Under the pieces are notes generated by a model, which had not been told where the DNA came from, ran no database searches, and saw nothing but the letters and a program-made list of their open reading frames with translations. 35,964 nt of DNA from Bacteroidales bacterium Bact_08. GTDB taxonomy: Bacteria > Bacteroidota > Bacteroidia > Bacteroidales > UBA932. Below are positions 26,542-34,669 of this stretch, in pieces. The position numbers and the translations under genes are program-made. The stretch spans positions 1-35,964 of the forward strand of contig LUYZ01000060.1 of assembly GCA_001603425.1 (NCBI GenBank), given 5' to 3'. Every line of letters starts with the position of its first letter. The stretch's first letter is position 1.

Positions 26542-26572
26542 GTTACAATTTGTAACAATAATCTATTTTTTT
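26542..26572 (+). terminator. Candidate terminator/operator hairpin before the arginine genes
   Basis: GTTACAATTTGTAAC (26542-26556) is a 15-base inverted repeat. It is followed after nine bases by seven T residues (26566-26572). It could be the attenuator terminator, although the gap before the T-run is longer than usual, or a dimeric repressor site such as an arginine regulator operator. Sequence alone does not decide. Confidence 0.35.
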
Positions 26573-26595
26573 AAAGTATTTAGTTTTTTTTCTCT

Positions 26596-27228
26596 ATGAA
26601 CATAGACATTTTTGTGGCTAATGCTAGTCACGCTGTTTATGCTCAGCAGATATGTGATTTAGTATATATTTCTGCCTTGGAAAGAGGTACAGGTATTGCT
26701 AAAAGATCTCCTGAGTATATAATGCAAAAAATGATCGATAATAAGGCTGTTATAGCTTTTGTCGATGGTAATTTTGCTGGTTTCTCTTATATTGAAACAT
26801 GGAGCCATAATAGATTTGTAGCCAATTCTGGGCTAATAATAGCACATCAATATAGGGGTATTGGATTGGCACGAAAAATTAAATCAAAAATTTTTTCACT
26901 CTCAAGAAAAATCTATCCAGATGCTAAAATTTTTAGTATTACGACTGGATTAGCAGTGATGAAAATAAATACCGAATTAGGGTTTAGACCTGTTACTTTT
27001 TCTGAACTTACAGATGATAAGGAGTTTTGGAAAGGGTGCCAAGGGTGTAAGAATTTTCCAATTTTAGAGCAGAATAATTATAAAATGTGTATTTGTACAG
27101 CACTATTATATGAACCTAAATCTGTTAAAAAATCAATTGTAAACAATCCTATTGGAAAGATGGGCAAGAGGTATGTATTTAATCCTCTTTTAAAAATTAA
27201 TTCAATTATATCATTTAAAAAAAGATAG
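26596..27228 (+). CDS. GNAT acyltransferase, probable first arginine enzyme (N-acyl-glutamate synthase role)
   Basis: A 210-residue GNAT-fold protein. The acetyl/acyl-CoA binding segment is IIAHQYRGIGLARKIKSKIF (about 86-105). A cysteine cluster follows with Cys148, Cys151, Cys165 and Cys167 in a CX2C-X13-CXC arrangement that may bind a metal. In Bacteroidetes arginine clusters a GNAT gene of this sort precedes argG, and the pathway uses N-succinylated intermediates. I therefore infer acylation of glutamate, with succinyl-CoA or acetyl-CoA as donor. It is first in the operon and sits one base before argG. It does not resemble classical ArgA, which carries a kinase-like domain. Confidence 0.72.
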   Translation: MNIDIFVANASHAVYAQQICDLVYISALERGTGIAKRSPEYIMQKMIDNKAVIAFVDGNFAGFSYIETWSHNRFVANSGLIIAHQYRGIGLARKIKSKIFSLSRKIYPDAKIFSITTGLAVMKINTELGFRPVTFSELTDDKEFWKGCQGCKNFPILEQNNYKMCICTALLYEPKSVKKSIVNNPIGKMGKRYVFNPLLKINSIISFKKR

Positions 27229-27229
27229 T

Positions 27230-28417
27230 ATGAAAAAAGTTGTTTTGGCATTCAGTGGTGGATTGGATACTTCATTTTGTATTCCATATTTAAAAAATGA
27301 GAGAGGATTAGAGGTGTATACAGTTATGGTTAATACTGGTGGATTTAATGATTCTGAACAAAAGGAGATATCAGATAGAGCAATTAAATTGGGAGCTATA
27401 AAGCATATAAATGTTGATGCTACTCAAGTTTATTATAATAAAGGGATAAAGTATCTATTGTTTGGTAATGTTTTAAAGAATAATACATATCCATTATCTG
27501 TTAGTTCTGAGAGGGTTTTTCAAGCACTTGAGGTTTTAAAATATGCAAAAGAAATTGGAGCAGATTATGTAGCTCATGGCAGTACCGGAGCTGGTAACGA
27601 TCAGATAAGATTTGATCTAGTATTTGAAGTTATGGCTCCTAATATTGAGATATTAGCTCCAATTAGAGAACTCTCTCTATCTAGAAAAGAGGAGATCGAC
27701 TACCTTGTTAAACAAGGGTTTGATTTTTCTTGGGATAAGGCAAAATACTCAATAAATCAAGGGATGTGGGGGACAAGTGTAGGGGGAGTTGAGACTCTTT
27801 CTGCCGATGGAATATTACCAAGTGATGCCTTTCCTTCTCAATTAAAAAAGAGTGATGTGAGTAGATTGACGATAGGGTTTTCAAAAGGAGAGCCCACTTC
27901 TTTAAATGGGCAAACACTTTCTCCAATCGAGATCATTAATAGATTAAATATTATTGGAGGAGAGTATGCTGTCTCTAGGGATATACATGTTGGAGATACA
28001 ATAATTGGGATTAAGGGTAGAGTTGGTTTTGAGGCTCCTGCTGCAATGATTTTGATTAAAGCTCACCATCTATTGGAAAAGCACATCTTAACCAAAGATC
28101 AGCAATATTGGAAAGAGATGTTATCTAATTGGTATGGAAAACTTATGCATGAGGCTCTATATTTAGAGCCAGTTATGAGAAACATAGAGGCTTTTCTTGA
28201 GAATACACAGAGGAATGTTAGTGGACAGGTAGTAATTGAACTACGTCCTTATTCATTCTCTATACTATCATGTAAAACAGAATATGATTTAATGTCTTCA
28301 AATTTCGGAAGTTATGGAGAGGAGAATAGGTCTTTGACCTCTGATGATATTGTTGGTTTTACTAAGGTTATGGCTAATTCGTTAAAAATTTATTATTCTG
28401 TTAACAATGAAAATTAG
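27230..28417 (+). CDS. argG: Argininosuccinate synthase
   Basis: A 395-residue cytoplasmic enzyme joining citrulline and aspartate with ATP to give argininosuccinate. The N-terminal ATP pyrophosphatase P-loop AFSGGLDTS (7-15) and the substrate segment YVAHGSTGAGNDQIRF are clear. The length is normal. Its end overlaps the argC start by 11 bases, so the two are likely translationally coupled. Confidence 0.97.
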   Translation: MKKVVLAFSGGLDTSFCIPYLKNERGLEVYTVMVNTGGFNDSEQKEISDRAIKLGAIKHINVDATQVYYNKGIKYLLFGNVLKNNTYPLSVSSERVFQALEVLKYAKEIGADYVAHGSTGAGNDQIRFDLVFEVMAPNIEILAPIRELSLSRKEEIDYLVKQGFDFSWDKAKYSINQGMWGTSVGGVETLSADGILPSDAFPSQLKKSDVSRLTIGFSKGEPTSLNGQTLSPIEIINRLNIIGGEYAVSRDIHVGDTIIGIKGRVGFEAPAAMILIKAHHLLEKHILTKDQQYWKEMLSNWYGKLMHEALYLEPVMRNIEAFLENTQRNVSGQVVIELRPYSFSILSCKTEYDLMSSNFGSYGEENRSLTSDDIVGFTKVMANSLKIYYSVNNEN

Positions 28418-29408
28418 AGTTGCTATTGCAGGAGGAACAGGTTATACTGCTGGGGAGTTAATTAGGATTCTTCTAAGACATCCAGATGTTCAAATATCTT
28501 ATGTGTTGAGTAGTTCGCTCTCTGGAGAGAGTGTGTGTGATATTCATAGAGATCTTATTGGAGAGTGTGAACTTATATTTTCTGATATAGATTCTTTTAA
28601 CAGAGGTGGTTCAAATGTGGATGTTATCTTCTTAACATTAGGACATGGATTATCTAAAAGTTATCTGGCACAATTAAATTATAACAGTGATTGTAAAATT
28701 ATTGATTTAGGTAATGATTTTAGATTGGATCCACTATTTAATAGTGATAAGTTTGTTTATGGATTGACTGAATTGTTTGCCGATAAAATAAAGTCTGCAA
28801 AATATATAGCAAATCCTGGTTGTTTTGCAACATCAATACTTCTCTCATTAGCCCCTGCCAAATTATTAAATTTGTATAATAATAGTGTGCATATTCACTC
28901 ATTAACGGGTTCTACTGGGGCTGGTAAATCTCCCTCGGCCACCACTCATTTTAGCTATAGAGCCTCTAATATCTCTGTATATAAGCCATTTTCACATCAG
29001 CATATTCCAGAGATAAAAATGGCTCTCAATAATTTAACCAATCAAAAAAATGTTGAAGACTCAATTCTTTTTGTTCCAATGAGGGGCGACTTCAGCAGAG
29101 GTATTTTTACAAGTTTGTATTTTGAAAAGGCAATAGATATACCATTAAGTGAGATTATTGAACATTATAATGATTACTATAAACTCTCTCCTTTTGTTTT
29201 TTTATCTCAAATGCCTATATCCTTAAAAGAGGTTACAAATACAAATAAGGCTTTGATTAATATACAAGAGTATAATGGATATATTCATATTACTTGTGCA
29301 ATCGATAATTTAATTAAGGGAGCTTCTGGTCAAGCAATTCAGAATATGAATATTATGTTTGGGTTAGACCAAAAGAGTGGATTAGATCTAAAAGCAAATT
29401 ACTTTTAA
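28407..29408 (+). CDS. argC: N-acyl-gamma-glutamyl-phosphate reductase
   Basis: A 333-residue NADPH-dependent reductase converting N-acylglutamyl phosphate to the semialdehyde. The Rossmann motif AGGTGYTAGEL (8-18), the catalytic Cys139 in ANPGCFATS and the HQHIPEI segment with the general-base histidine are present. It begins inside the last codons of argG and ends two bases before argD. Neighbouring argF' suggests the acyl group is succinyl rather than acetyl. Confidence 0.96.
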   Translation: MKIRVAIAGGTGYTAGELIRILLRHPDVQISYVLSSSLSGESVCDIHRDLIGECELIFSDIDSFNRGGSNVDVIFLTLGHGLSKSYLAQLNYNSDCKIIDLGNDFRLDPLFNSDKFVYGLTELFADKIKSAKYIANPGCFATSILLSLAPAKLLNLYNNSVHIHSLTGSTGAGKSPSATTHFSYRASNISVYKPFSHQHIPEIKMALNNLTNQKNVEDSILFVPMRGDFSRGIFTSLYFEKAIDIPLSEIIEHYNDYYKLSPFVFLSQMPISLKEVTNTNKALINIQEYNGYIHITCAIDNLIKGASGQAIQNMNIMFGLDQKSGLDLKANYF

Positions 29409-29410
29409 TT

Positions 29411-30562
29411 ATGAATCTATTTGATGTTTATTCGGTTTGGCCAATCGAGCCAGTAAAAGCCCAGGGGTGCTATATTTGGGATGAAAATGGTACCAAGTAT
29501 TTGGATATGTATGGTGGTCATGCTGTAATATCTGTAGGGCACTGTCATCCTCATTATGTTGAGTCTATAAAGAATCAATTAGATAGAATCTCATTTTACT
29601 CAAACTCTGTTGTAAATAGTCTTCAAAACAGACTTGCTACTAAGCTAGGAGAGTTAAGCGGATATTCTAATTTCTCCCTTTTTCTATCTAATTCTGGAGC
29701 AGAGGCTAATGAAAATGCAATTAAAATTGCCTCTTTTCATACAAAAAAGAGAAAGTTTATATCCTTTGGTGGCTCATTTCATGGAAGAACAGTTGGTGCC
29801 GTCTCCCTTACAGATAATCCGGCTATATGGAGTAGTTATAACTGTAACAATGATGTAACCATAATAAAAGATTTTTGTGTAGAGAGTGTTGAAATGTCTC
29901 TGAAAACAGGAGACTATGCTGGTGTTATAATTGAACCGATACAAGGAGTTGCTGGTATAGTGGCTCCTCATAAAGATTTTTTGAACCAGCTGAGATTATT
30001 GACATCTAGTTATGGCGCTCTTTTGATTATTGATGAGGTTCAAAGTGGTTATGGTAGAAGTGGTCGTTTCTTTGCTCATCAATATAGTGGTATTACTCCT
30101 GATATTATAACTGTGGCAAAAGGTATGGCAAATGGATTTCCTATTGGTGGGACATTGATCTCTCCCTCTATCACTCCTTCCAAGGGGATGCTAGGGACTA
30201 CATTTGGAGGGAATCATTTGGCATGTGTAGCAGCAATCTCTGTTTTAGAAATTATAGAGCAAGAGTCATTAGTAACTAATGCTTATAATATGGGGTCTTA
30301 TTTAAAAGAGCAACTTGTAAAAATGAAGGATCAATATCCAGATGTTATTGCCGATGTTAGAGGTGAGGGATTAATGATTGGAGTTGAGTTTATGTCTGGT
30401 TTTGAGCAAATAAGAGACTTAATATTGAAGGAGAAAAAAATTTTTGTTGGATCGGCCAAAAAAAGTGTAATGCGTCTTTTACCACCGCTCTCTATAGATA
30501 AGTCTATAGTAGATCATTTTATTACGTGCTTTAATGATTTGATAGTAAAAATAACCAATTGA
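29411..30562 (+). CDS. argD: N-acyl-ornithine aminotransferase
   Basis: A 383-residue class III PLP aminotransferase that makes N-acylornithine from the semialdehyde and glutamate. Visible are SNSGAEANENAIK (PLP phosphate contact), FHGRT, the IIDEVQSGYGRSG aspartate region and the Schiff-base Lys237 in VAKGMANGFPIGG. Its stop codon is two bases ahead of the argF' ATG. Confidence 0.95.
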   Translation: MNLFDVYSVWPIEPVKAQGCYIWDENGTKYLDMYGGHAVISVGHCHPHYVESIKNQLDRISFYSNSVVNSLQNRLATKLGELSGYSNFSLFLSNSGAEANENAIKIASFHTKKRKFISFGGSFHGRTVGAVSLTDNPAIWSSYNCNNDVTIIKDFCVESVEMSLKTGDYAGVIIEPIQGVAGIVAPHKDFLNQLRLLTSSYGALLIIDEVQSGYGRSGRFFAHQYSGITPDIITVAKGMANGFPIGGTLISPSITPSKGMLGTTFGGNHLACVAAISVLEIIEQESLVTNAYNMGSYLKEQLVKMKDQYPDVIADVRGEGLMIGVEFMSGFEQIRDLILKEKKIFVGSAKKSVMRLLPPLSIDKSIVDHFITCFNDLIVKITN

Positions 30563-30564
30563 CT

Positions 30565-31521
30565 ATGAGAAATTTTTTATCGATTAATGATGTGGACTCT
30601 TTATCGGCATTATTATTAAGTGCCCAAGAGATAAAAAGTGATCGCTTTGCCTTTAATATGTTGGGTAAAAATAGAACGCTTTTACTTATTTTTTTTAACT
30701 CAAGTTTGAGGACTAGATTGAGTACACAAAAGGCTGCTACTAATTTAGGTATGAATGTTATTGTACTTGATATAAATCAGGGAGCGTGGAAGTTAGAGAC
30801 AGAATATGGTGTTGTTATGGATTCTGACAAACCCGAACACATATTGGAGGCTATTCCAGTAATGGCTTCTTATTGTGATATTATTGGAGTAAGATCTTTT
30901 GCTTCATTAACTGACAGGGAGGGTGATTATCAAGAGAAGATTTTAACTCAGTTTGTAAGATATTCTGGTAAACCTGTAATTAGTCTCGAGTCCGCAACAA
31001 GGCATCCTTTACAAAGTTTTGCAGATGTCATTACTATAGAACAATATAAGAAGAGAGATAGGCCAAAGGTTGTTTTAACCTGGGCTCCACATCCAAACCC
31101 ATTGCCTCAAGCTGTTGCAAACTCTTTTGCAGAGTGGGTTAGATTGGCCGATTATGAGTTAGTGGTCACGCATCCAAAGGGGTATGAGTTATCCCATGAT
31201 TTTGTTCCCGAATCGCATATTGAATATGATGTTGAAAAGGCATATGAAAATGCCGATTTTATTTATGCCAAGAATTGGTCTGTATTTGATCAGACAAACT
31301 ATGGAAAGATTTTATCTAAGGATATGAGATGGATGGTTGACTCAAATAAGATGCAATTGACAAATTCTGCTAAGTTTATGCACTGTTTACCCGTAAGACG
31401 TAACATGATTGTAGAAGATTCTGTTATAGATGGGCCTCAATCTATAGTTCTGGAGCAGGCATCAAATAGAGAGATATCTGCACAGGTAATTTTAAAAGAA
31501 ATATTAACATCTCAATTTTAA
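30565..31521 (+). CDS. argF': N-succinyl-L-ornithine carbamoyltransferase
   Basis: The ORF track starts on a TTG at 30559; the ATG at 30565 gives 318 residues beginning MRNFLSIND and aligns with Bacteroides fragilis ArgF'. Carbamoyl-phosphate loop SLRTR is at 47-51; the family segments INQGAWKLETEYGVVMDSDK, ATRHPLQSFAD, TWAPHPNPLPQAV and FMHCLPVRRNM are all present. Pro90 (DKPEH) is the residue reported in B. fragilis to select succinylornithine over acetylornithine, and it falls at the same number here. The product is N-succinylcitrulline, so deacylation comes after carbamoylation. This makes the whole operon a succinyl-route arginine pathway. Confidence 0.95.
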   Translation: MRNFLSINDVDSLSALLLSAQEIKSDRFAFNMLGKNRTLLLIFFNSSLRTRLSTQKAATNLGMNVIVLDINQGAWKLETEYGVVMDSDKPEHILEAIPVMASYCDIIGVRSFASLTDREGDYQEKILTQFVRYSGKPVISLESATRHPLQSFADVITIEQYKKRDRPKVVLTWAPHPNPLPQAVANSFAEWVRLADYELVVTHPKGYELSHDFVPESHIEYDVEKAYENADFIYAKNWSVFDQTNYGKILSKDMRWMVDSNKMQLTNSAKFMHCLPVRRNMIVEDSVIDGPQSIVLEQASNREISAQVILKEILTSQF

Positions 31522-31525
31522 GAAA

Positions 31526-32302
31526 ATGACACAGATTAAAATAATTAAAATAGGTGGAAATATAATAGATTCAACAATGGAGTTGGAACAGTTTCTATTA
31601 GATTTTGCTTTGATTGATGGACCGAAAATTTTAGTCCATGGAGGAGGTGCTATGGCTTCTCAAATGGCTAAGTCTATGGGTGTTGAGCCTCAAATGCATC
31701 AGGGGAGGAGAATTACGGATGCAGAAACATTAAAATTGGTTACAATGGTGTATGCTGGTTGGATCAATAAGAGTATTGTTGCAAAGCTACAGCAAAAAGG
31801 AGTAGATGCTCTGGGTCTTTCAGGTGCCGATGCAAATACGGTTCCAGCTGTAATGAGATCTAAAGAGCCAATCGATTTTGGATATGTTGGAGACGTAGAT
31901 CCAGAAAAGATTAATGTAAGACTTATTCTTAATTTAATAAGCAGAGGTATTGTTCCTGTATTTTGTGCAATTACTCATGATGAAAATGGGACATTGTTAA
32001 ATACAAATGCAGATACAATGGCCTCTTCAATTGCAATAGCACTGTCAAAAGAGTACAGTACTTCACTTATATATTGTTTAGAAAAGAAGGGTGTATTAAA
32101 TGATGTTAATAATCCAGATTCAGTTATTCCATTGATAAATTCTAGAAATTATCAGATACTGAAGAATAGTGGAGTTGTTAAAGATGGTATGATTCCAAAA
32201 CTAGATAATGCATTTAATGCAATAGATAATGGAGTTTATCAAGTATGTATAAAGCACGCCTCTAATTTGTCAAATGATTTTGGAACAATTCTTAAAAAAT
32301 AG
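31526..32302 (+). CDS. argB: N-acyl-glutamate kinase
   Basis: A 258-residue amino-acid-kinase-family enzyme phosphorylating N-acylglutamate. Seen: IKIGGNIID at the N-terminus, the nucleotide/substrate loop LVHGGGAMASQM, GRRITDAETLKLVTMVYAG, and NTNADTMASSIAIAL with the ATP-site residues. The B. fragilis homologue has been described as acting on N-succinylglutamate. The last 29 bases overlap the argE-like gene in another frame. Confidence 0.94.
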   Translation: MTQIKIIKIGGNIIDSTMELEQFLLDFALIDGPKILVHGGGAMASQMAKSMGVEPQMHQGRRITDAETLKLVTMVYAGWINKSIVAKLQQKGVDALGLSGADANTVPAVMRSKEPIDFGYVGDVDPEKINVRLILNLISRGIVPVFCAITHDENGTLLNTNADTMASSIAIALSKEYSTSLIYCLEKKGVLNDVNNPDSVIPLINSRNYQILKNSGVVKDGMIPKLDNAFNAIDNGVYQVCIKHASNLSNDFGTILKK

Positions 32303-33353
32303 AGATCCACAATCTCTTCTTAGAAAGATGATATCAATACCATCGTTCTCTGGATTAGAGGGCGATCGGTGCTTGTTTTTATATGAGTTTATTAGGAATT
32401 TATTTATCAATTATAATGTAAATCTGATTAGGATTGGCAATAATCTTGTTTTAGATTATGTTGTAAATAAAAACTTTAGAACTTTGATGTTGAATTCTCA
32501 TATAGATACAGTTAAGCCAGTTAATGGGTACACTTTTGATCCTTTTAACCCCAATTTTAATGATTCAATAATTAGAGGATTAGGCTCTAATGATGCAGGG
32601 GCCTCAGTTGTCTCTATGGTTTATGCTATGCTTTTTTTGGTAGAATCTAATTTTAAAAGTTTCAATATTAGACTCATTCTATCGGCAGAAGAGGAGACTT
32701 CTGGTAAGAATGGGATAGATACTGCTATAAAAGCAGTAGGAGAAGCAGATGCTGCTATTGTTGGAGAGCCAACGGAAATGAAAGCAGCTATTGCTGAGAG
32801 AGGTCTATTAGTTTTAGATTGTCTTGCAAAAGGTAAGAGCGGTCATGCTGCAAGGGGTGATGGAGTAAATGCGATTTATATAGCGTTGGATGATATTGCT
32901 TATTTAAGAGATCTACAATTGGAGTCTCTTTATAATGGCTCTATCCCTGTAAATATTTCAGTAAATATTATTAATGCGGGTGTCGCTCATAATGTGACAC
33001 CAGATGAGTGTAAATTTGTTGTTGATATTAGAACTACTGGGGAGGTGACAAATTCTCATATATTTAATATTTTAACTCAAAAGTTAAAATCCCAAATATA
33101 TCCTAGAAATTTAGATAATAAAGCCTCTTTTACTCCTTCAGATCACCCTTTGTTATCGGCATTGAGAAGATGTTCTATTGATACCTTTGTTTCGTCAACA
33201 ACCTCAGATTGGATGAGGTTAAATATACCTGCAATAAAGATGGGTCCTGGAGAATCCATAAGATCTCATTCAGCAGATGAGTTTGTTACAGTTGATGAGT
33301 TATATGATGCTATTAAGATTTATGTAAAATATATTAAAGAACTAACCATATAA
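32274..33353 (+). CDS. argE: ArgE-like M20 deacylase (N-succinyl/acetyl-citrulline or -ornithine)
   Basis: A 359-residue M20-family metallopeptidase. Metal and catalytic residues are visible in LNSHIDTVKP, GLGSNDAGASVV, SAEEETSGKNG and VGEPTEMKAAIAERG; the dimerisation domain begins near KGKSGHAARGDG. Because the upstream carbamoyltransferase makes N-succinylcitrulline, the natural substrate is probably an N-acylcitrulline. This is an inference from the pathway. The ATG at 32274 lies within argB, a 29-base overlap that suggests coupled translation. Confidence 0.85.
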   Translation: MILEQFLKNRDPQSLLRKMISIPSFSGLEGDRCLFLYEFIRNLFINYNVNLIRIGNNLVLDYVVNKNFRTLMLNSHIDTVKPVNGYTFDPFNPNFNDSIIRGLGSNDAGASVVSMVYAMLFLVESNFKSFNIRLILSAEEETSGKNGIDTAIKAVGEADAAIVGEPTEMKAAIAERGLLVLDCLAKGKSGHAARGDGVNAIYIALDDIAYLRDLQLESLYNGSIPVNISVNIINAGVAHNVTPDECKFVVDIRTTGEVTNSHIFNILTQKLKSQIYPRNLDNKASFTPSDHPLLSALRRCSIDTFVSSTTSDWMRLNIPAIKMGPGESIRSHSADEFVTVDELYDAIKIYVKYIKELTI

Positions 33354-33364
33354 AGTAAATTATT

Positions 33365-34669
33365 ATGTCAAAATTATGGAGTAAAGGGTTGGATATAAAT
33401 AAGCAAGTAGAAGTTTTTACTATAGGAAAAGATAGGGAGATGGATATGAGGCTTGCTAAGTATGATGTTATTGGTTCTTTAGCTCATATTAAAATGTTGT
33501 ATTCTATTGATCTTTTGACTGAAGATGAGTTTTTAACTTTGGAGAGTAATCTGAATACTATTTTAGTGGATATAGAATCTAATAATTTTACTATAGAGGA
33601 GGATATGGAGGATATTCATTCTCAAGTTGAGGCTCTATTGATAAGAAAGATAGGTGATATTGGGAAAAAAATTCATAGTGGAAGATCGCGAAATGATCAA
33701 GTATTAACAGATATTAAATTATATTTCAAGGATGAACTAATCTCAATTTCTAAATTGATTTTAGATCTTTTTGATCTTTTGATAGAATTGAGTGAAAAGT
33801 ATAAGAGTGTTTATATGCCTGGTTACACGCATAGTCAAGTTGCGATGCCATCTTCTTTTGGTCTTTGGTTTGCTGCATATGCTGAATCTTTGGTCGATGA
33901 TATATTTGCACTTGAGTATGCATATAGAGTAGTGGATCAAAATCCACTTGGGTCGGCTGCTGGTTATGGTAACTCTTTTCCAATAGATAGAGAACTTACT
34001 ACTAGGGAGTTGGGTTTTTCGCAAATGTCAATTAATGTTGTCTCTGTGCAACTATCAAGAGGCAAAGCAGAAAAAGCCGTAGCAAATGCTATTACCTCTA
34101 TTGGTACTACTTTAAACAGACTATCTAGTGATATTATTCTATTTTGTAATGCTAACCATAAATTTGTGAGTTTCCCAGATGAGTTGACTACAGGGTCAAG
34201 TATAATGCCCCATAAGAAGAATCCAGATGTTTGGGAATTAATCAGAGCAAAATCTAATATAATTGAGGGCTCTTATGGGCAAATTTCTATGCTTTGCAGG
34301 AATCTAATTTCTGGATACCATAGAGATTTTCAGTTATATAAGGAGATAATATTTCCTGCAATAGATTCATTAAAGGAGTCTATATCTATAGCAAATATGA
34401 TGTTGACAAATATATCTGTCAGCGAAAATATTTTGGAGAGTGATATTTATGATTATTTATACACAGTTGAGGAGGTAAATAGTTTGGTATTAAAAGGAGT
34501 CCCTTTTAGAGATGCTTATAAGATTGTTGGAAAAAGTGTCAATGATGGTACATTTAGGAGTAATAAAAAATGTACCCATACTCATGTTGGAAGTATGGGT
34601 AATTTATGTAATGACAGAATTATACTAAAAATGAGTGAGGCTATTGCTTGGGTTAAAAACCAAAACTAA
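33365..34669 (+). CDS. argH: Argininosuccinate lyase
   Basis: A 434-residue fumarase/aspartase-superfamily enzyme releasing arginine and fumarate. Seen: KIHSGRSRNDQVLTD, PGYTHSQVAMP, LGSAAGYGNSFPIDRE and the superfamily signature GSSIMPHKKNP (277-287). It is slightly shorter than the roughly 457-residue E. coli enzyme. It closes the arginine operon and its last 17 bases overlap the 3' end of the convergent yeiH-like gene, with no terminator visible between. Confidence 0.96.
   Translation: MSKLWSKGLDINKQVEVFTIGKDREMDMRLAKYDVIGSLAHIKMLYSIDLLTEDEFLTLESNLNTILVDIESNNFTIEEDMEDIHSQVEALLIRKIGDIGKKIHSGRSRNDQVLTDIKLYFKDELISISKLILDLFDLLIELSEKYKSVYMPGYTHSQVAMPSSFGLWFAAYAESLVDDIFALEYAYRVVDQNPLGSAAGYGNSFPIDRELTTRELGFSQMSINVVSVQLSRGKAEKAVANAITSIGTTLNRLSSDIILFCNANHKFVSFPDELTTGSSIMPHKKNPDVWELIRAKSNIIEGSYGQISMLCRNLISGYHRDFQLYKEIIFPAIDSLKESISIANMMLTNISVSENILESDIYDYLYTVEEVNSLVLKGVPFRDAYKIVGKSVNDGTFRSNKKCTHTHVGSMGNLCNDRIILKMSEAIAWVKNQN

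Noticed and set aside
26438-26595. A known riboswitch (SAM, TPP, cobalamin, guanidine types) in the arginine leader
   Set aside because: None of the conserved core motifs of these classes is recognisable; the arginine-rich short frame explains the structure better.
30559-30564. TTG start of argF' overlapping the argD stop
   Set aside because: The ATG at 30565 aligns with known ArgF' numbering (Pro90), so the TTG start is unlikely.
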